Shown here in pieces: positions 13,323 through 26,075 of a DNA stretch of 64,000 bases. The DNA lies in NCBI RefSeq assembly GCF_963662255.1, contig NW_026912161.1:496001-560000 (forward strand). The letters are read 5' to 3'. Origin of the DNA: Cinclus cinclus (lineage: Eukaryota; Chordata; Aves; Passeriformes; Cinclidae). Every line of letters starts with the position of its first letter. Position 1 is the stretch's first letter. The notes below the pieces were generated by a model, which worked only from the letters and a program-made list of their open reading frames with translations, did not search any database and was not told the origin of the DNA. Both the position numbers and the translations under genes were made by a program.

Positions 13323-16053
13323 CAGAACTCCTGACAAATTTAGTAACATCACTTTCATATGATAAATACTGGCCATGCCCATCCTTCCGGCCCATGTGAA
13401 AACAGGAAGGAGAACTACAGGAAAAGCAGAGTCCCTTCTTTGGATGTCTAAAGACTCTTCTGCACTTTATGCTCTTTGTGCTCTTTAAATGAATGGATTG
13501 CTGCTAAAAGAACCTCAGGCCCGTATTTTCTCAGCCACAGGCAGGACAAGGTGACTTGAAGCTGGAGAGCAGGGAGATGCAGGACCTTGGCAAGCGAGGG
13601 ATAAGAGCAGGGGAAGCAGGGGAGGTGGCGGGGGAGAGCTGGACACTTGAAGGAACAGGTATTTTCTTGTTTACATTCATCAGTGCTGGGAACTTGGAAA
13701 ACACGTGGTGCTGCATGCATCGAGGACACAATGCCCATGCTGTGGTTGTCTTCCCTTTACTCATAAGCCTTGGCTTCACCCCCTTTCCAGGGTGTCAGAT
13801 CTTCCCCCTGGTCTCTCTGACCTGCCTCGGCTAGCTCAGGGTCAGAGAGATGGGGGATTTTTTATCTGACATGGACAAAGGTAAAAGATGAGAGGAGGCT
13901 CTCTTTCCTGGGATGATCCAAGTTTATTGTCCTGAAGGGTTCCAGGGAGAAGAGAGATAGCATGGGAAACACGGGGTATTTTCAATCCCAACTCAGGGGC
14001 GGAGGAATCCCGTATCACAGCCACTCAGGGCTGGCCAGGGGAAAGGGAGGGGTTAAGGGAAGGGGACAACCACGATACAAACCGAGAGTGAAACAGAACG
14101 AACCATCCTCAGTGCAACACAAAAACATAAATGTGCATTAAAACACCAGGGGAGCAGAGAATTCCTCCAGGCTAAAGGTGAGTCTGGTCCCACTACAGGG
14201 ATGTATCCACTAAAGGAGGGGAGTTGTTTATGGGAACTGACCACAAAAATCAAACCCAACAAACACTGAAAGGGACTCTGTCGAGCTGCACCACCGAGTG
14301 TTGGCAGCAGGCAGAGGCACGAGGTGCACGCATGACCGAGAAGTACCACTTCACTTGGTTTTTCTGCTTATGTGGATTTCAGTTCTGCTTCACTTCACAG
14401 CTGCTATTCTGTCAAGGTCACTTCCATTTTCACAAGCCTGTGTCACGTGTGGTCAAGGCTGGAAATCCTCCCTTAGGATTTCCATGTCTCATCTGGATTT
14501 GCCAGGAAGCACGTGCACACAGAGATGCCCGTTTCCGTGACAGGTCACTCAGAAATCATGTAAGCCAGCAACTTGCTCCTCACTGGATCACTTGGAAATA
14601 CATAAAAGAGCCAGAAGAAAAATAACCAATCAACAACCCACATTTGTTGACATAGCTTAGTGCAGCTTCATCCTAATATTCTGCCCAGTGATGGAGAGAA
14701 AGAAGGAGGAAAGCTGTTCTCCCACTTCTCCCAGTTCTGCACCAAGCAGTTGGAAACAGCCAGCACTGCCCTCACCTGCAGCTGTGGCAGCTTCCCTCCT
14801 TCCTTCAGCCTCGCCCTGACTTCTGAGGGGCCAGAGGCACCACACCACCCAAAAGCATCAGCGCTCACACCCAGTGCCAGTACGGATGTCTTCATGGTCC
14901 ATCTTTGGCCAAACAAACCTCGGGCATGGTTTTGCTTTCCTGACAGACTTGGGCAATCTCATTCCCATTTATCAAGGCAACGCACCCCCCCCCTCCCTCC
15001 CCCCCCGCCCCCCCGCGTATGGCTCTGGAGTAAGAGCCCCTCTGGAACAAGAACTCGAGAGAAGACTGCAGGGAAGAATCCAAGAGCAAAATGAAATCCC
15101 ACATATTCAATGCAGGCCGGCTTCTGGCAGGTTCCTTGTGGCTTTTGGGGCACAAGAAAAGCCTTTAGACCATAAAAACATATGTGAAAACCCCACACCG
15201 AGCACTTGGTTTTAAAGCTGTTATTGCACTTCATGTTACAGATAATAGAATTGCTTTGGGATTTGGCATTTCCTGCACCCACGCAAACACATTAAAATAA
15301 TTAAGTGCTGAGTCCTGAAGCTCAGTTCTTCCAATCTTATTTTGGTGGTGTCACTTGACATACCAAAATCCAAAGCAATACTTCCAAAAATGAAAAGCAA
15401 CTCCCTCCCCTCCCCATTCAGTTTTCCAGTGGAGGGGTCCTTTTAAGAACAAGTTAAAGAAAAGAAGAAAAGCCCAAGACCTACTATCAGCTAGTGTACC
15501 AACCCCCTGTTTTCCATAGATTCTCATTATGCCTGATGGCTTCTCTAAGAAAATCAATTTGTACATGTAAAAACCTGTCAAGTAGGGGCAGGGGTTTCTG
15601 AGCCCCCACCTCGCAGGTGAAGGATCTGAGGAAGAGTGGCACAGAGGGATCCCAAAGTGCCCAAGAGAGGTTCAAGTTCACTGCGTTTGGGCAGCATTAT
15701 TTGAAACCAAAGTGCTCTGCAGCTGCCCCAAGCCTGGAGTTCACAGAAACAAAATGAGCTCCCCCTCCTGCCTCGTTTTCTGACTTCTCTCATCAAGGGA
15801 CAATCACATCATGCAAAAAATAAGAGAGAAGATGCTAACACCAGTCCAGTGCCCCCCAACAGCTGGCACCAGGATTCATTCCCTCCCCTGGCTGATGGAA
15901 CTTAAACCCAGCTGTTCTGGGATTTAAGGAGCAAAGCCCAGCTTTGCCACTTGCTGTTCCACTCCTTCCCGCATCTGCAGAGCACAGAGATTGCTGGGTT
16001 CCATATTACATCTCAAAGCAGCAGCCCTGGGAGTGCTGCTGGAACCCAGAACG
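13323..16053. other. Non-coding stretch with C-rich low-complexity patch
   Basis: No gene was recognised. A cytosine-rich patch at about 14987-15016 (runs of 7 to 10 C) is the only distinctive feature. Short open frames across it are artefacts of that composition. Confidence 0.5.
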
Positions 16054-16079
16054 CCCCCCCCCCCCCCCCCCCCCCCCCC
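16054..16079. repeat. Poly-C run of 26
   Basis: An uninterrupted 26-base C run. Runs of this length are prone to slippage and to sequencing length errors. The complementary strand could form a G-quadruplex. Confidence 0.95.
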
Positions 16080-16369
16080 ATTCCCAGACACCAACCGGAC
16101 TGGTCAGCCTCATACTCCTCAGGGACAAAAAAACCAAAAACCAGTAAAAAAAATGGGTATTTTACACCAAACAGGACCCATTTCAGAGGACAAATATCCC
16201 ACACTGCCACCCCGAGCATGCCCAAGGCTTTGTGACAGAAAAGCAAAACTTCACATGTGAAGCACCATTTCCCTTGGAACAACACCCTCCATAAAAATTG
16301 CCACATAAAAGCCCAGGTGTTTGCAACATCCTCGGTAACACATTGCACATAAAGGATCAGGTCCCTGGC

Positions 16370-17051
16370 TGTCCTTGTTTGAAAGACAGGTGTTTGCTAA
16401 GGAAAGCAGAAGCTTCCCTTTGGACTGAAAAATGTGATGCTTCCTTCCTTCCGATTATAATGATTTTGAAATTAAGGGAGCTCTCAGCCAAAGATATGGG
16501 GGTAGGAATAACAGTTCTTTACTAGTATACCTAACAAGACAAACAAGAACAACAACAGCTATGAAATTACCCACAAACAGAACAGTAACTCAGTCCCAGT
16601 CCTTTCTGAGCTGCAGTTCCCGGTGCTGGGGGCGGGCAGGTCCTGCAGAGCCGCAGGAGGGCTGGGGGTGATGGCAGCGTTGTCCCAGGGGGAGAGAGAG
16701 ATGGAGAGAGCCCTCCGCTCACGGTGTCGGTCCTGGTGCTCAGCAGAGTGCTGGATGGTGGTAGTTTACAGCAAGAAGACAGCAGGGCAAGGTCCGACAG
16801 CAGTGAGGATGGTTCCCAACGCTGGGATGGCGGTGATGGGAAAGAGGCAGCGATTGTCCTTCTCCTCTGAACTCCGAGGGGAGAATGGGCCGAGGCCCCG
16901 CCTTCCGCTTCCTCTTCTGGATGTTTGAATCTCGGGGGGTTTCCCTCTTCTCTCCCCTCCCCCTTGCCACCAGGGCCTAGTCAACAGATATCTTAGCATG
17001 ACAATGGGGAAAATTCCACAGAGGGAAAAAGGAAAGAACCAACCCCCAACA
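16370..17051 (-). mobile_element. Solo LTR of the ERVL-like family
   Basis: It matches the two LTRs of the provirus at 31,834-38,602 end to end, from tgtcc at the left to ccaaca at the right, at about 682 bp. Orientation follows that provirus, whose genes are on the minus strand. No internal sequence remains, so it arose by LTR-LTR recombination. I could not see a matching 5-bp target duplication (ctggc on the left, ggtga on the right), which suggests later change or a shifted border. Confidence 0.9.
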
Positions 17052-17054
17052 GGT

Positions 17055-17455
17055 GATCATCCTTATCTCTGTAGGAAGTATCTTCTGTTAATGGGCCATT
17101 GAGTCCTACTGTATAACTGATGAGATTACATCATCCTATTGGGAGATACTCCAGCCAGGAGGACTAGCCAAGCCTTTCCTACCTAGATAAAAAACTGAGG
17201 CTTAGAACGCCAAAGGCAACCTTTTTCCACTGGATTCCAGAGGAAGAACCAGGCTTTTTTTCCACATCATTACTGGACCCTTTGGAGGAAAACTGCACCA
17301 GCACCCTGACTGACAGGGTATCAGGTTGTATTCTGACTCTGTTAGTGGTTGTATTTTTTTTTTAATTGCATGTATTTTGTTTTTCCTTTTTCTCTTCCCT
17401 ATTAAAAATTGTATTACTGACTTGAAGTCTCACTGGTTTTGCTTTTGATCCAGTA
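17055..17455. repeat. Old interspersed repeat (LTR-like), copy 1
   Basis: This sequence resembles 43,886-44,260 and, over a short part, 43,190-43,260. All share tatcttctgttaat followed by ggcc or agcc, and the first two share a later section around gtatcaggttg / gtgtcaggttg. It ends in a pyrimidine-rich stretch followed by attaaaaattg, compatible with an LTR poly(A) region. The family is not identified. Confidence 0.55.
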
Positions 17456-17461
17456 CAGGTG

Positions 17462-18270
17462 GGTTGGACTGTGAGGGTACACAGAGACCCACTGGGACAT
17501 ACTGGGACATACTGGGAATGATACTGGGCAATAATGTAGCAAACTGAGGATACTGTGAGTGATACGAGGTATAGTGGGACCAACTGGGGACACAGGGAAC
17601 AGTGTCTCATCCGCCACAGCCTCACAGCCCCTCATAATACAGTTCGGCACCAAAAACACCTGCAAAGTTCGGTGCCCAAAAAGCCTGGTTAGAGCCCCCC
17701 AAGCTTCCCCCAAGTGCTCCAGAACCACATGCGTTCTGCCCTGGGGACCTCAAGTCACGGCTCGGACTCAAAAGTGTCCCCCAGGTGCTTTCCCGGACCC
17801 CAAATGCTTCGTCCGAGCCACTTCCGGGACTACAGCTCCCATCATGCTCCGCAGTCCCGTTAGAGTGCTATTCCAGCCGTGACTACATCTCCCATCAGGC
17901 ACCGCGACCCACAAAGAGACAATGCGGATGCGCCCTCCTGTGATGCTCCGCGGCTGTATTCAATCGTATTATGCCCGTGCCTACAATTCCCATCATCCCC
18001 CGCGCCCCAGAGAGCCCCGTTCTAGCCCCCCAGGTGCCCGCCCGGACCCCGAAGCGCTCCACATTCCCCTCCCTGACCTCCAAGTTTTCGCCCTGGACCC
18101 CCAAGAGCTCTCCCAGCCTCCGAGGTGTCCGTCAGAATCCCTCAGTGCCCTGCCCAGTGCCCACCCGGCCCATTGAAGTGTCCTACATACCCTCAAGTTC
18201 TAAATTCCCTGTGTAGACCCAAGACTGCCCCAAATGTACCCCAGAAATGTCTCCCTGGACTCCAGAGTGG
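17462..18270. repeat. GC-rich degenerate minisatellite region
   Basis: The left part (17,462-17,600) repeats actgggaca-type units. The rest repeats a loose unit of about 25 to 35 bp built on ccccc-aagtgct-cc-ggacccc. The middle of the stretch holds the promoter-like motif cluster listed separately. Two-strand open frames here come from composition, not coding. Confidence 0.65.
17819..18003. promoter_or_regulatory. Cluster of three ACTACA..TCCCA motifs next to an ETS-like site
   Basis: Three copies of the same element lie within 175 bp: actacagctcccatcatgc at 17829-17847, actacatctcccatcaggc at 17882-17900, and cctacaattcccatcatcc at 17980-17998. The first directly follows acttccggg, an ETS-type site. 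ACTACAnnTCCCAnnATGC is the known SBF element bound by ZNF143 and THAP11 at many vertebrate housekeeping promoters. The surroundings are CpG-rich, so this may be the promoter of a gene that I cannot recognise on either side. Confidence 0.6.
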
Positions 18271-18289
18271 CCCCTTTTACCCTGTCTGA

Positions 18290-18560
18290 GAAAATGATAA
18301 CAAGGATTACAGAAGGACTGAAAAAAGTCTACTTATCATACAGAAGGAGAAAGCAATAGCCAGTAGTTTTCAATTAATTAATGAAGGGAATTGTGTTACT
18401 TAGAACCAATCACCAAGAATTTTTATGATTGCTAAAACCGTATAGATTTTTTAACACATAAATGAAAAATTAGGTAATAAAAATATTATTTTTATTATTA
18501 AAAGAAAAACATCTTTGCAATTTTATTATTTTATTAATATATAATTATAATAATAAACAT
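18290..18560. other. AT-rich non-coding segment
   Basis: A sharp change from GC-rich sequence to runs of A and T (for example repeated attattat and taataataa). No gene seen. Confidence 0.6.
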
Positions 18561-18879
18561 GCAGGGATTTTTTTTATGTTTTAGGATGTCAGTCCCAGGT
18601 GGGCAATGTCTGACATGGTGAGGTTGGAGGTGAGAAGCAGGTTGTCCAAATAGGGTCAACCCTGAAAGGGATCATTCTTCTCTGTGCCCAGACCTTCTAA
18701 GGTGACATTCATCATCAAGATCACCTGGGGAATGCTTCGGTCACCTCTTCTCTGAATTGAAAAATTAAAAAAAATATTCACTTGATTAAAACCAAAAATC
18801 ATGAGGTGCACTTTGAACTCTCTCTCCTTAACGCTGACACTGACACTGACACTGGGGATCCAAGAGCATTGTGACTGAG

Positions 18880-19393
18880 GAACCTCATGGAACCAAGAGT
18901 CCATTGCTACACTGTGCAGCCTGTGGAACCAAGGGGAGCACAGTGACATTGCGGGGCCTCATGGAACATTGGAGACTATTCTGACACTCTGGGACCCACT
19001 GGAACAAGGGACTGTTACAGCTTGGCAGGGCCTCATGGAATCAAGGGCACGGCAGTGAACACTGTGGGTCTGCACAGGATGAAGGGTTCATTCTGACACC
19101 GTGGAACCCAGGATACCATTGTAACACTATGGGGCACCATGGAAACAAAGGTGCATTGTGACAGAGCAGGACCTCACGAAACCATCGAGGCCATTTTTAC
19201 ACATTGAGGCCTTGTGAAACCAAAGGGCCATGGTGGCACTTCAGAGCCTTGTGGAGCAAACAGGACCCTAGTGACACTGTTGGACTCAGTGGAACCAAGG
19301 GGCCATTGTGACACTTTGGGTGTCATGGAATCAATGGTCTGTTTTGACACTGCAGGCCTTAACGAATCACAGAGACTATTATGGCACTGCAGG
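18880..19393. repeat. Minisatellite, left part
   Basis: Diverged units of roughly 35 to 60 bp built on ggcctcatggaacca and gggccattgtgacactg are repeated in direct orientation. The same array resumes at 19,828, so it was one array before an insertion. Confidence 0.85.
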
Positions 19394-19827
19394 TGATGTC
19401 TTGGAGTGGCTACCTAGAACACAGGCTAGACAAGGTTAAGGGAATAAAGTCGGTGCTTATTAAAGGCCTTCAATAGATACACCTTGGACAGTGAAAAGCT
19501 TCCCAGAGGCTACACCCAAGGTGGATGGTGGTCATGACTTTTTCAGACAGATATAAGTTTGGTCTGTTTGCATATAAGGGGTTAATCCTCCAATTACAGC
19601 TTCCGCTAATGAAGTCATATTCCCTCAGTTTGCTCCCCCCTCCCAATTCACTTTTGTTTATTGTATTTGGAACCTGAGGCTGTAGGGTGTCCTTGAGTTT
19701 CAGAGGAATCTTTTTGTCTGACCAAAATGTGAAGATAGTTAACTAATACTTTCTATGGAGTTTAGAGTTATGCATTGATGCATAACAGGATTTCAAAAAT
19801 ATAAAGGCTAAAATCTTATGCCATGAC
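19394..19827. mobile_element. Insertion that splits the minisatellite, possible solo LTR
   Basis: This 430-bp segment is unlike the flanking minisatellite and interrupts a unit. Joining the flanks recreates an expected gcactgcaggcctca unit, and a short cagg is present on both sides. It opens with tgatgtcttgg and holds an aataaa at 19443. It lacks a clean TG...CA pair, so the class is uncertain. Confidence 0.5.
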
Positions 19828-20270
19828 AGGCCTCACTGAACCAAGGGGCCACTGTGACACTTTGTGGCCCCATGGAACCAAGGAGTCCATTGTGACGCTA
19901 CAAGGCCTCATGGAAGCAAGGAACCATTGTGACACTCTGGGGTCTTGTGCTAAGGGGTGATTGTGTCACTGTGTGACACCATTGAATTAAGGAGTCCATG
20001 GTGACACTGCAGGGCCCCATGGAACTAAGGATTCATGGAACAGTGCGGACCCCATGGAACCAAAGATCCACTGTGACACAGCAGGGCCTCATGGAATTCT
20101 GGAGACCATGATGACACTTTGAGGCCACGTTGAATCAAGGGGCTCTGCAGGGCCTCGTGGAACCAAGGAGACCATTCTGCCATTGTGAGTCCCCACAGAA
20201 CCAAGGGTCCATTGTGACACTGCATCACCAAGGAGACCCCTGTGACACTGCAAGGCCTCATGGGAACAAG
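19828..20270. repeat. Minisatellite, right part
   Basis: Continuation of the array at 18,880 with the same ggaaccaaggg and attgtgacact building blocks. It ends where block A begins. Confidence 0.85.
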
Positions 20271-20279
20271 GGACCTTGC

Positions 20280-20420
20280 AGTCCCTTGTATATCTGCAGA
20301 GGGATTTGTCTCCTCTACAACGCATGTGGGGGAGACACCTGGCTGAGGGCTCCACATCCTCCTGCCTTAATTTTCTTTGCATTTCTCATTGTTCTTTCAA
20401 AATACCCAAACCCAGGGTAA
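20280..20420 (+). pseudogene. Zinc-finger 3' UTR-like remnant at left edge of block A
   Basis: The sequence gggagacacctggctgagggctccacatcctcctg and the following ttttctttgcatttctc match the region downstream of the zinc-finger stop codons in blocks A, B and C (compare 44,540 and 47,535). No finger sequence remains upstream. It marks the junction between tandemly duplicated copies. Confidence 0.6.
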
Positions 20421-20689
20421 AGATGTTGAGCTAAGACAACGATGGCAACATGGGGGGGGATCTTCCAGGGGATGTGGGGGGTGCTGTGTTCAAGAGGGTT
20501 GAGGGTTCCTGGGAGGGATTTGGGGGTCGCTCAGGGTCTTGGATATTCTAGGCTGAGCAGTTCTAATTGCTTTGGGAAACTCTGGCAGAGGTTCTGGGGC
20601 AGTTGATCAAGGATCCCCTGCCCAGGAACTGTCCACATATCCCCTGTACCAGTTTTGGGTTTCTCCTGTCCTGGATCCCCCTCTCCTCG

Positions 20690-21130
20690 CTGTCATTCTC
20701 CTTGCCCCCTGCTCATTCTCATGTTACCTCGCTCCTGGTCCCACCCTGCTCCCATCCCAGTCTGGATCCCATTCTTGGTCTCATTCCCTGTCCCGTATTC
20801 TCTGTCTGGTTGTCATTCTCATAATCCCGGTCCCATATTCCCTGTCCTGTTCCCGTTCTCATATTCCCAGTCCTCATGCTGGTCCCGCATTTCCATTTCC
20901 GTATTTCCTGTCCCATTTCCGTATTTCCATTCCCAGCCCTATTTCTAATCCCGGTCCCATCTTTCTAATCCCTATCCCATATTCTCTCTCCAGTTGCTGT
21001 ATCTGTATTCCCTGTCCTGTTCCCACATTTCCATTCCCAGTTCGTGTCCTGTATTCCCCGTCCCAGTCCTGTATTCTTGTTTCTGTTCCTGGTTCCCGTT
21101 CCCATTCCCTGTCCCCATTCCCTGTTCCCT
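20690..21130. repeat. Pyrimidine-rich minisatellite of block A
   Basis: Diverged repeats of cccattccc, tcccgtattcc and related units. The same type of array lies at the same relative position in blocks B (28,985) and C (44,960). On the minus strand it forms the intron directly after the small exon at 21,136-21,151. Confidence 0.8.
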
Positions 21131-21135
21131 CTCAC

Positions 21136-21151
21136 CAGGCCCCGCCGCCAT
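21136..21151 (-). other. Putative minus-strand first coding exon, block A copy
   Basis: On the minus strand an ATG is followed by GCG GCG and, after exactly 16 coding bases, by a consensus donor (gtgag). Blocks B (29,174-29,189) and C (46,082-46,097) have the same ATG, the same 16-base length and the same donor, giving Met-Ala-Ala then two variable residues (Gly-Pro here). Shared length, phase and donor argue for a real first exon sharing the divergent promoter with the zinc-finger gene. I could not identify the next exon or the protein. Confidence 0.5.
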
Positions 21152-21169
21152 CGCTCCGGCCCCCCCCGC

Positions 21170-21260
21170 GGCCCACACGTGACCAGGGAGAACCCCGCGC
21201 TGCTTCCGCCCACCAATCACAGCGCGCGATCGCTCCTGGATTTGCATAACCACGCTTTCG
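21170..21260. promoter_or_regulatory. Divergent promoter, block A copy
   Basis: In order on the plus strand: E-box CACGTG (21176-21181), CCAAT (21213-21217), a gcgcgcgatcgc stretch, and a perfect octamer ATTTGCAT (21240-21247). The same elements at nearly the same spacing occur in blocks B and C. To the right is the zinc-finger transcript and to the left the small minus-strand exon. The motif names are established; their use here is inferred. Confidence 0.65.
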
Positions 21261-21299
21261 GTCCTGACCCCGCCCACCGCCGGCTGAAGCGGCGTCCGG

Positions 21300-23033
<1,734 letters not shown>

Positions 23034-23681
23034 CTAAGGGAAGCCCTGCAAATCAAGTGCAGGAAGAGCTTCATGTGCTGCTCCAGCTCCATCCCCCGTG
23101 GCAGGATCTGTGCTGGATGTTCCTGTGGCCCCCAGTGGGCAGAGCATTGCTGGTCCATGGTGCCCGTGATCTATGTTAGAAATACACCTGGCTGGGTGGC
23201 TCCACATCCTCCTGGCTCCCCATGGGCACCTGGACATATCCACAGATCAACATCAGAAATCCATTGTGAAGAGCACGTTTGTCGACTTCTGACCCGAGAA
23301 AAATCTCACTCTTTGCATCTTCTGGTGGTATCAAGCAACACTGAATGGCCTTGGAGGTCTTCTCCAATAGAAATCCATCATTTTAATCCTTTCTGGCTCA
23401 TGGGCATCTTCCACAGCCAAATGGGAACATATTGGGGCAAGCCCCACAATTTTGGAGATGGTGGGGTGGAAACCCCTTCAAAAAGGGTTCTTCCCACCCA
23501 GCCAAGCATGTGGATGCTTTGCCAGCAGGGACACATAAATTCTTTTGTTTTGGCCTTGAAACGGTTTCTGTTCATTCCTTTGAAAGCCCTGTAACTGGGG
23601 TTAAAAATAACGACAAGGAACTAAGACATGGGTGGGGCCATGGGGGGAGATGGATGAGGATGTGAGGAACATGGATGGGGA
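23034..23681. other. 3' region of block A zinc-finger copy, and empty ERVL site
   Basis: It matches the region 3' of the block B zinc-finger stop (31,283-31,829) closely. At 23596-23600 it has tgggg uninterrupted, the exact five bases that flank the ERVL provirus in block B, so this is the unoccupied allele-like site. From 23,620 the sequence turns into catgg-gtgggg minisatellite units. Confidence 0.8.
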
Positions 23682-23705
23682 CATTGCGAAGTGCTGTCCA
23701 ATGCA
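23682..23705 (-). pseudogene. Cytochrome P450 family 4 heme-motif remnant, block A
   Basis: The minus strand reads Cys-Ile-Gly-Gln-His-Phe-Ala-Met, the core of the P450 heme-binding signature in which Cys is the axial iron ligand; CIGQxFAM is typical of CYP4 proteins. Flanking codons are scrambled and no other P450 exon is visible, so this is a relic. Blocks B and C hold longer copies of the same exon. Confidence 0.6.
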
Positions 23706-24150
23706 GGTACTGCCACCACATCCCCACTATCACCACCACAGTGCACCAGCCAGATGTCATCACCCAGCAGGGCAGGAGGTGGAACTTGTTCGGCTGTTGA
23801 CAAGTGGCCCGGAGGTGAGTGACAGTCACCAGGGCGTCCTAGGGACTCCACGCTCAGAGGACCCCAATGGCCCAAGGTACAGCACAAGGGTCAGTGCCAC
23901 CCACAGTGTCATGTGGCCCCATGCTACATGTCACCAGGGGTGTCCTGGTGACATTGTCCCCCTGCTATCTGTCCTGGTGGCATCATGTCCTTTCCCCTCT
24001 GTATGTCCAAATTCCCTACCATATCTTCCTCTCGCCTTCCATGTGTCCCCTGCCCCCAGTGGGGCCAAAAACCATGAGGTCCTGGGCTGTCTGAGGGGAC
24101 CCATCCTGTAGTGTCCCTGTGTCCCTCAATGTGTGCCCATGTCCCTCAGG

Positions 24151-24202
24151 ATGTCCCCATGGCTGCTTCTGGCACGGAGCATCTGCACTCACCCTGGCAC
24201 AG
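24151..24202 (+). other. Candidate signal-peptide exon of an unrecognised gene, block A
   Basis: The segment follows a splice-acceptor-like ccctcag and ends at a donor (cacag|gtagg). It is 52 nt and encodes a short hydrophobic leader beginning MSPWLLL. Block B has an equivalent 52-nt exon at 39,356-39,407 (MFPWLLLVLS) with the same borders and phase. Joined to 24,454-24,618 it stays in frame. The protein is not one I recognise. Confidence 0.5.
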
Positions 24203-24453
24203 GTAGGAAAACACTGTAACACCCCATGACATCCTTGTCCTCTGATTTTAGGTCCTTTTCCCCTTTTTTGGGTTCAGTGCCCCCTATTTTGAGTCTTTTC
24301 TGTGCTTGTTTGGATTCTTTCCATCCTTTACCCCAATTTTATGCACCCTCGCCTTCACTTTGGCACATTTTTGGGTGCATCCCTCCCTTCCAACCCCCTC
24401 CGCACCTTTTAGGCGCCCCTCACTCCCCTACACCCCAACTCCCTTCCCCACAG

Positions 24454-24618
24454 ACATCTCCCCAGCTGTGTCCCCAACTGTCCCCCTATGCCACATGGAC
24501 TCAGTGCTCACCATCCTGGATACCCTTGAGTCCCCGGCCTGGGACTGTGGATTTCCTCTTCCAAGAGATTCAGAGCTGGACCGGCTGCCAGGGGATGCCG
24601 ATGGCACCAGAGCTCAGG
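24454..24618 (+). other. Candidate second exon of the same unrecognised gene, block A
   Basis: It follows ttccccacag and ends at gg|gtgggt. In the phase set by the leader exon it reads through without a stop and contains LCHMDSVLTILDTLESPA. The block B copy reads PCHMDWVLAILGALESPA. Conserved codons with mostly conservative changes suggest a former or present coding exon of a small secreted protein. A helical cytokine-like fold is only a guess. Confidence 0.5.
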
Positions 24619-24639
24619 GTGGGTGGCCTGGTGAGGTTG

Positions 24640-25750
24640 GTGGGAGGGGGTTTGGGGTCATCTTGGGACTGACCAGGGGCTTGTCCACTCTGCAGTGAGA
24701 AGCAGCCCTGGCCAGGGAGTCTGGGATGGATGGGGGCAGGAGAGATTGGACACTGGTGGACACTTGATGGACACCTGAGTCATGGATCCCAGCTTGACAC
24801 TTGTCTGGATAGCTCTTGGCCCTGCAGCCCCCCAGCCTAGGCAGCTCCGAGCCCAGATAACCACCAGCCTTGATACACACCTTGGGTGTGTATCACCTAA
24901 CTGGCCCACCAGCCCATCCCAGTAGCCCCAACCCCAAAACCCCCCAAAACAAACCCAATTCCAGAACATCAATTCTGGATGCTCCCTGCAGAGTGAGGGG
25001 GAAACTGAGGCACGGGATGAGGTGATGGGAGGAGACTTTGAGACTCACCCTGGAGACCCCAAAACGAGCACCCACCCCCCAAATTGTCACTGCAGCATCT
25101 CAGGCCCCCCAGCTGTCACACTGGGGCGACTCCAGGAGCCACTGCAACCCCAGGCCCCTCGAGGGGTGACCTGTGGTGTCCCTCTGGTGTCACTGGCGAG
25201 TCCCCAGCAGAAGCAACATCACCTCCTCAGCAGGAGGAAGACGAGAAGGAGGTGAGGATGTGACTGAAACTCCTGCCCGTTCACATGGGGAGGTCGCCAC
25301 TCGAACGGGGGCCAAGCACAGGTGGAGCAGCGGAGGTACCATGGGGACTGGGGGGGGGACATGGGGACAGTCCCCAAGGTCCCCTCAGGGGATGCTGTGG
25401 TGGGGGCGGGGGGGAGGGGGTGCAGGGTGGAGCAGCATCTTCAGGGGGATGTGGGGAGATGGAAATGGCTGGGAGTGACCCCAGAAATGTTTTCACCACC
25501 TCCTCCTGTAACATGTGGGCCGCCCCCTTCTTTGGGGTGCTGGTAACAAATTGGCAGATGGCGGTGACAAAAAGCGCAGGTGCCACCTCGGGGATTGCAC
25601 AGAGAGAGGGTCCTGCAGCACGACCAAGACCCCCCTGACTGAGGGGCACCCCAGGGTGACAAAGGGGGGGGGGGTCAGGGGTGTCCCCAAGGTGTGAGGG
25701 GAGCAGGTTTTATGGGGAAGTGTGGTTGGGGCGCAACAGAAATGCGTCCA
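24640..25750 (+). other. Exon-like segments shared by blocks A and C
   Basis: Several short segments are bounded by cag acceptors and gt donors in both copies: after ctctgcag at about 24,697; agtgaggg after ccctgcag at about 24,993; about 25,099-25,166; and about 25,209-25,250. The equivalents in block C are 48,030, 48,390, 48,511-48,585 and 48,629-48,643. Reading frames differ between the copies, so they are probably decayed exons or non-coding exons of the gene with the leader at 24,151. Product unknown. Confidence 0.35.
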
Positions 25751-25964
25751 GTCCTGCCGGTGTCCGGAGCACGAGGGGGACATGGCACCTGTTACCCTGT
25801 CACTGTGTCCCCCTGTCTCCCATCATCCACTGTACCCCACTGTCCCTTTTGCTGGGCAGCAAGGGGTGGTGGCACTCCTGGATGGGTGTCCAGGTGGATC
25901 TGCACTCACCTGCTATGGACAGAGTTGTCAAACGTGATGTGGGGACACTGGGTTGCACTGTCAT

Positions 25965-26075
25965 TGGCATTTCACTGTCATTGTCACCATCACTGTCAGT
26001 GCCACTGCCATTTGTCACTGTTATTGTCACTGTCACTGTCCTTAGCACTGTCACTGTCACCATCACCATCACTGT
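25965..26075. repeat. CACTGT-type microsatellite
   Basis: Repeats of cactgtcattgt / cactgtcac within the mucolipin pseudogene region, between its third and fourth exons. Confidence 0.85.

Noticed and set aside
18880..20270. Possible CRISPR-like array (regular direct repeats)
   Set aside because: Units are diverged, spacers are not unique or of constant length, and the genome is vertebrate. It is a minisatellite.
20572..21249. 225-codon open frame and antisense partners over the block A minisatellite
   Set aside because: Ser/Pro/Val/Phe low-complexity product of the CCCATTCCC repeats. The same occurs in blocks B and C without conserved sequence.
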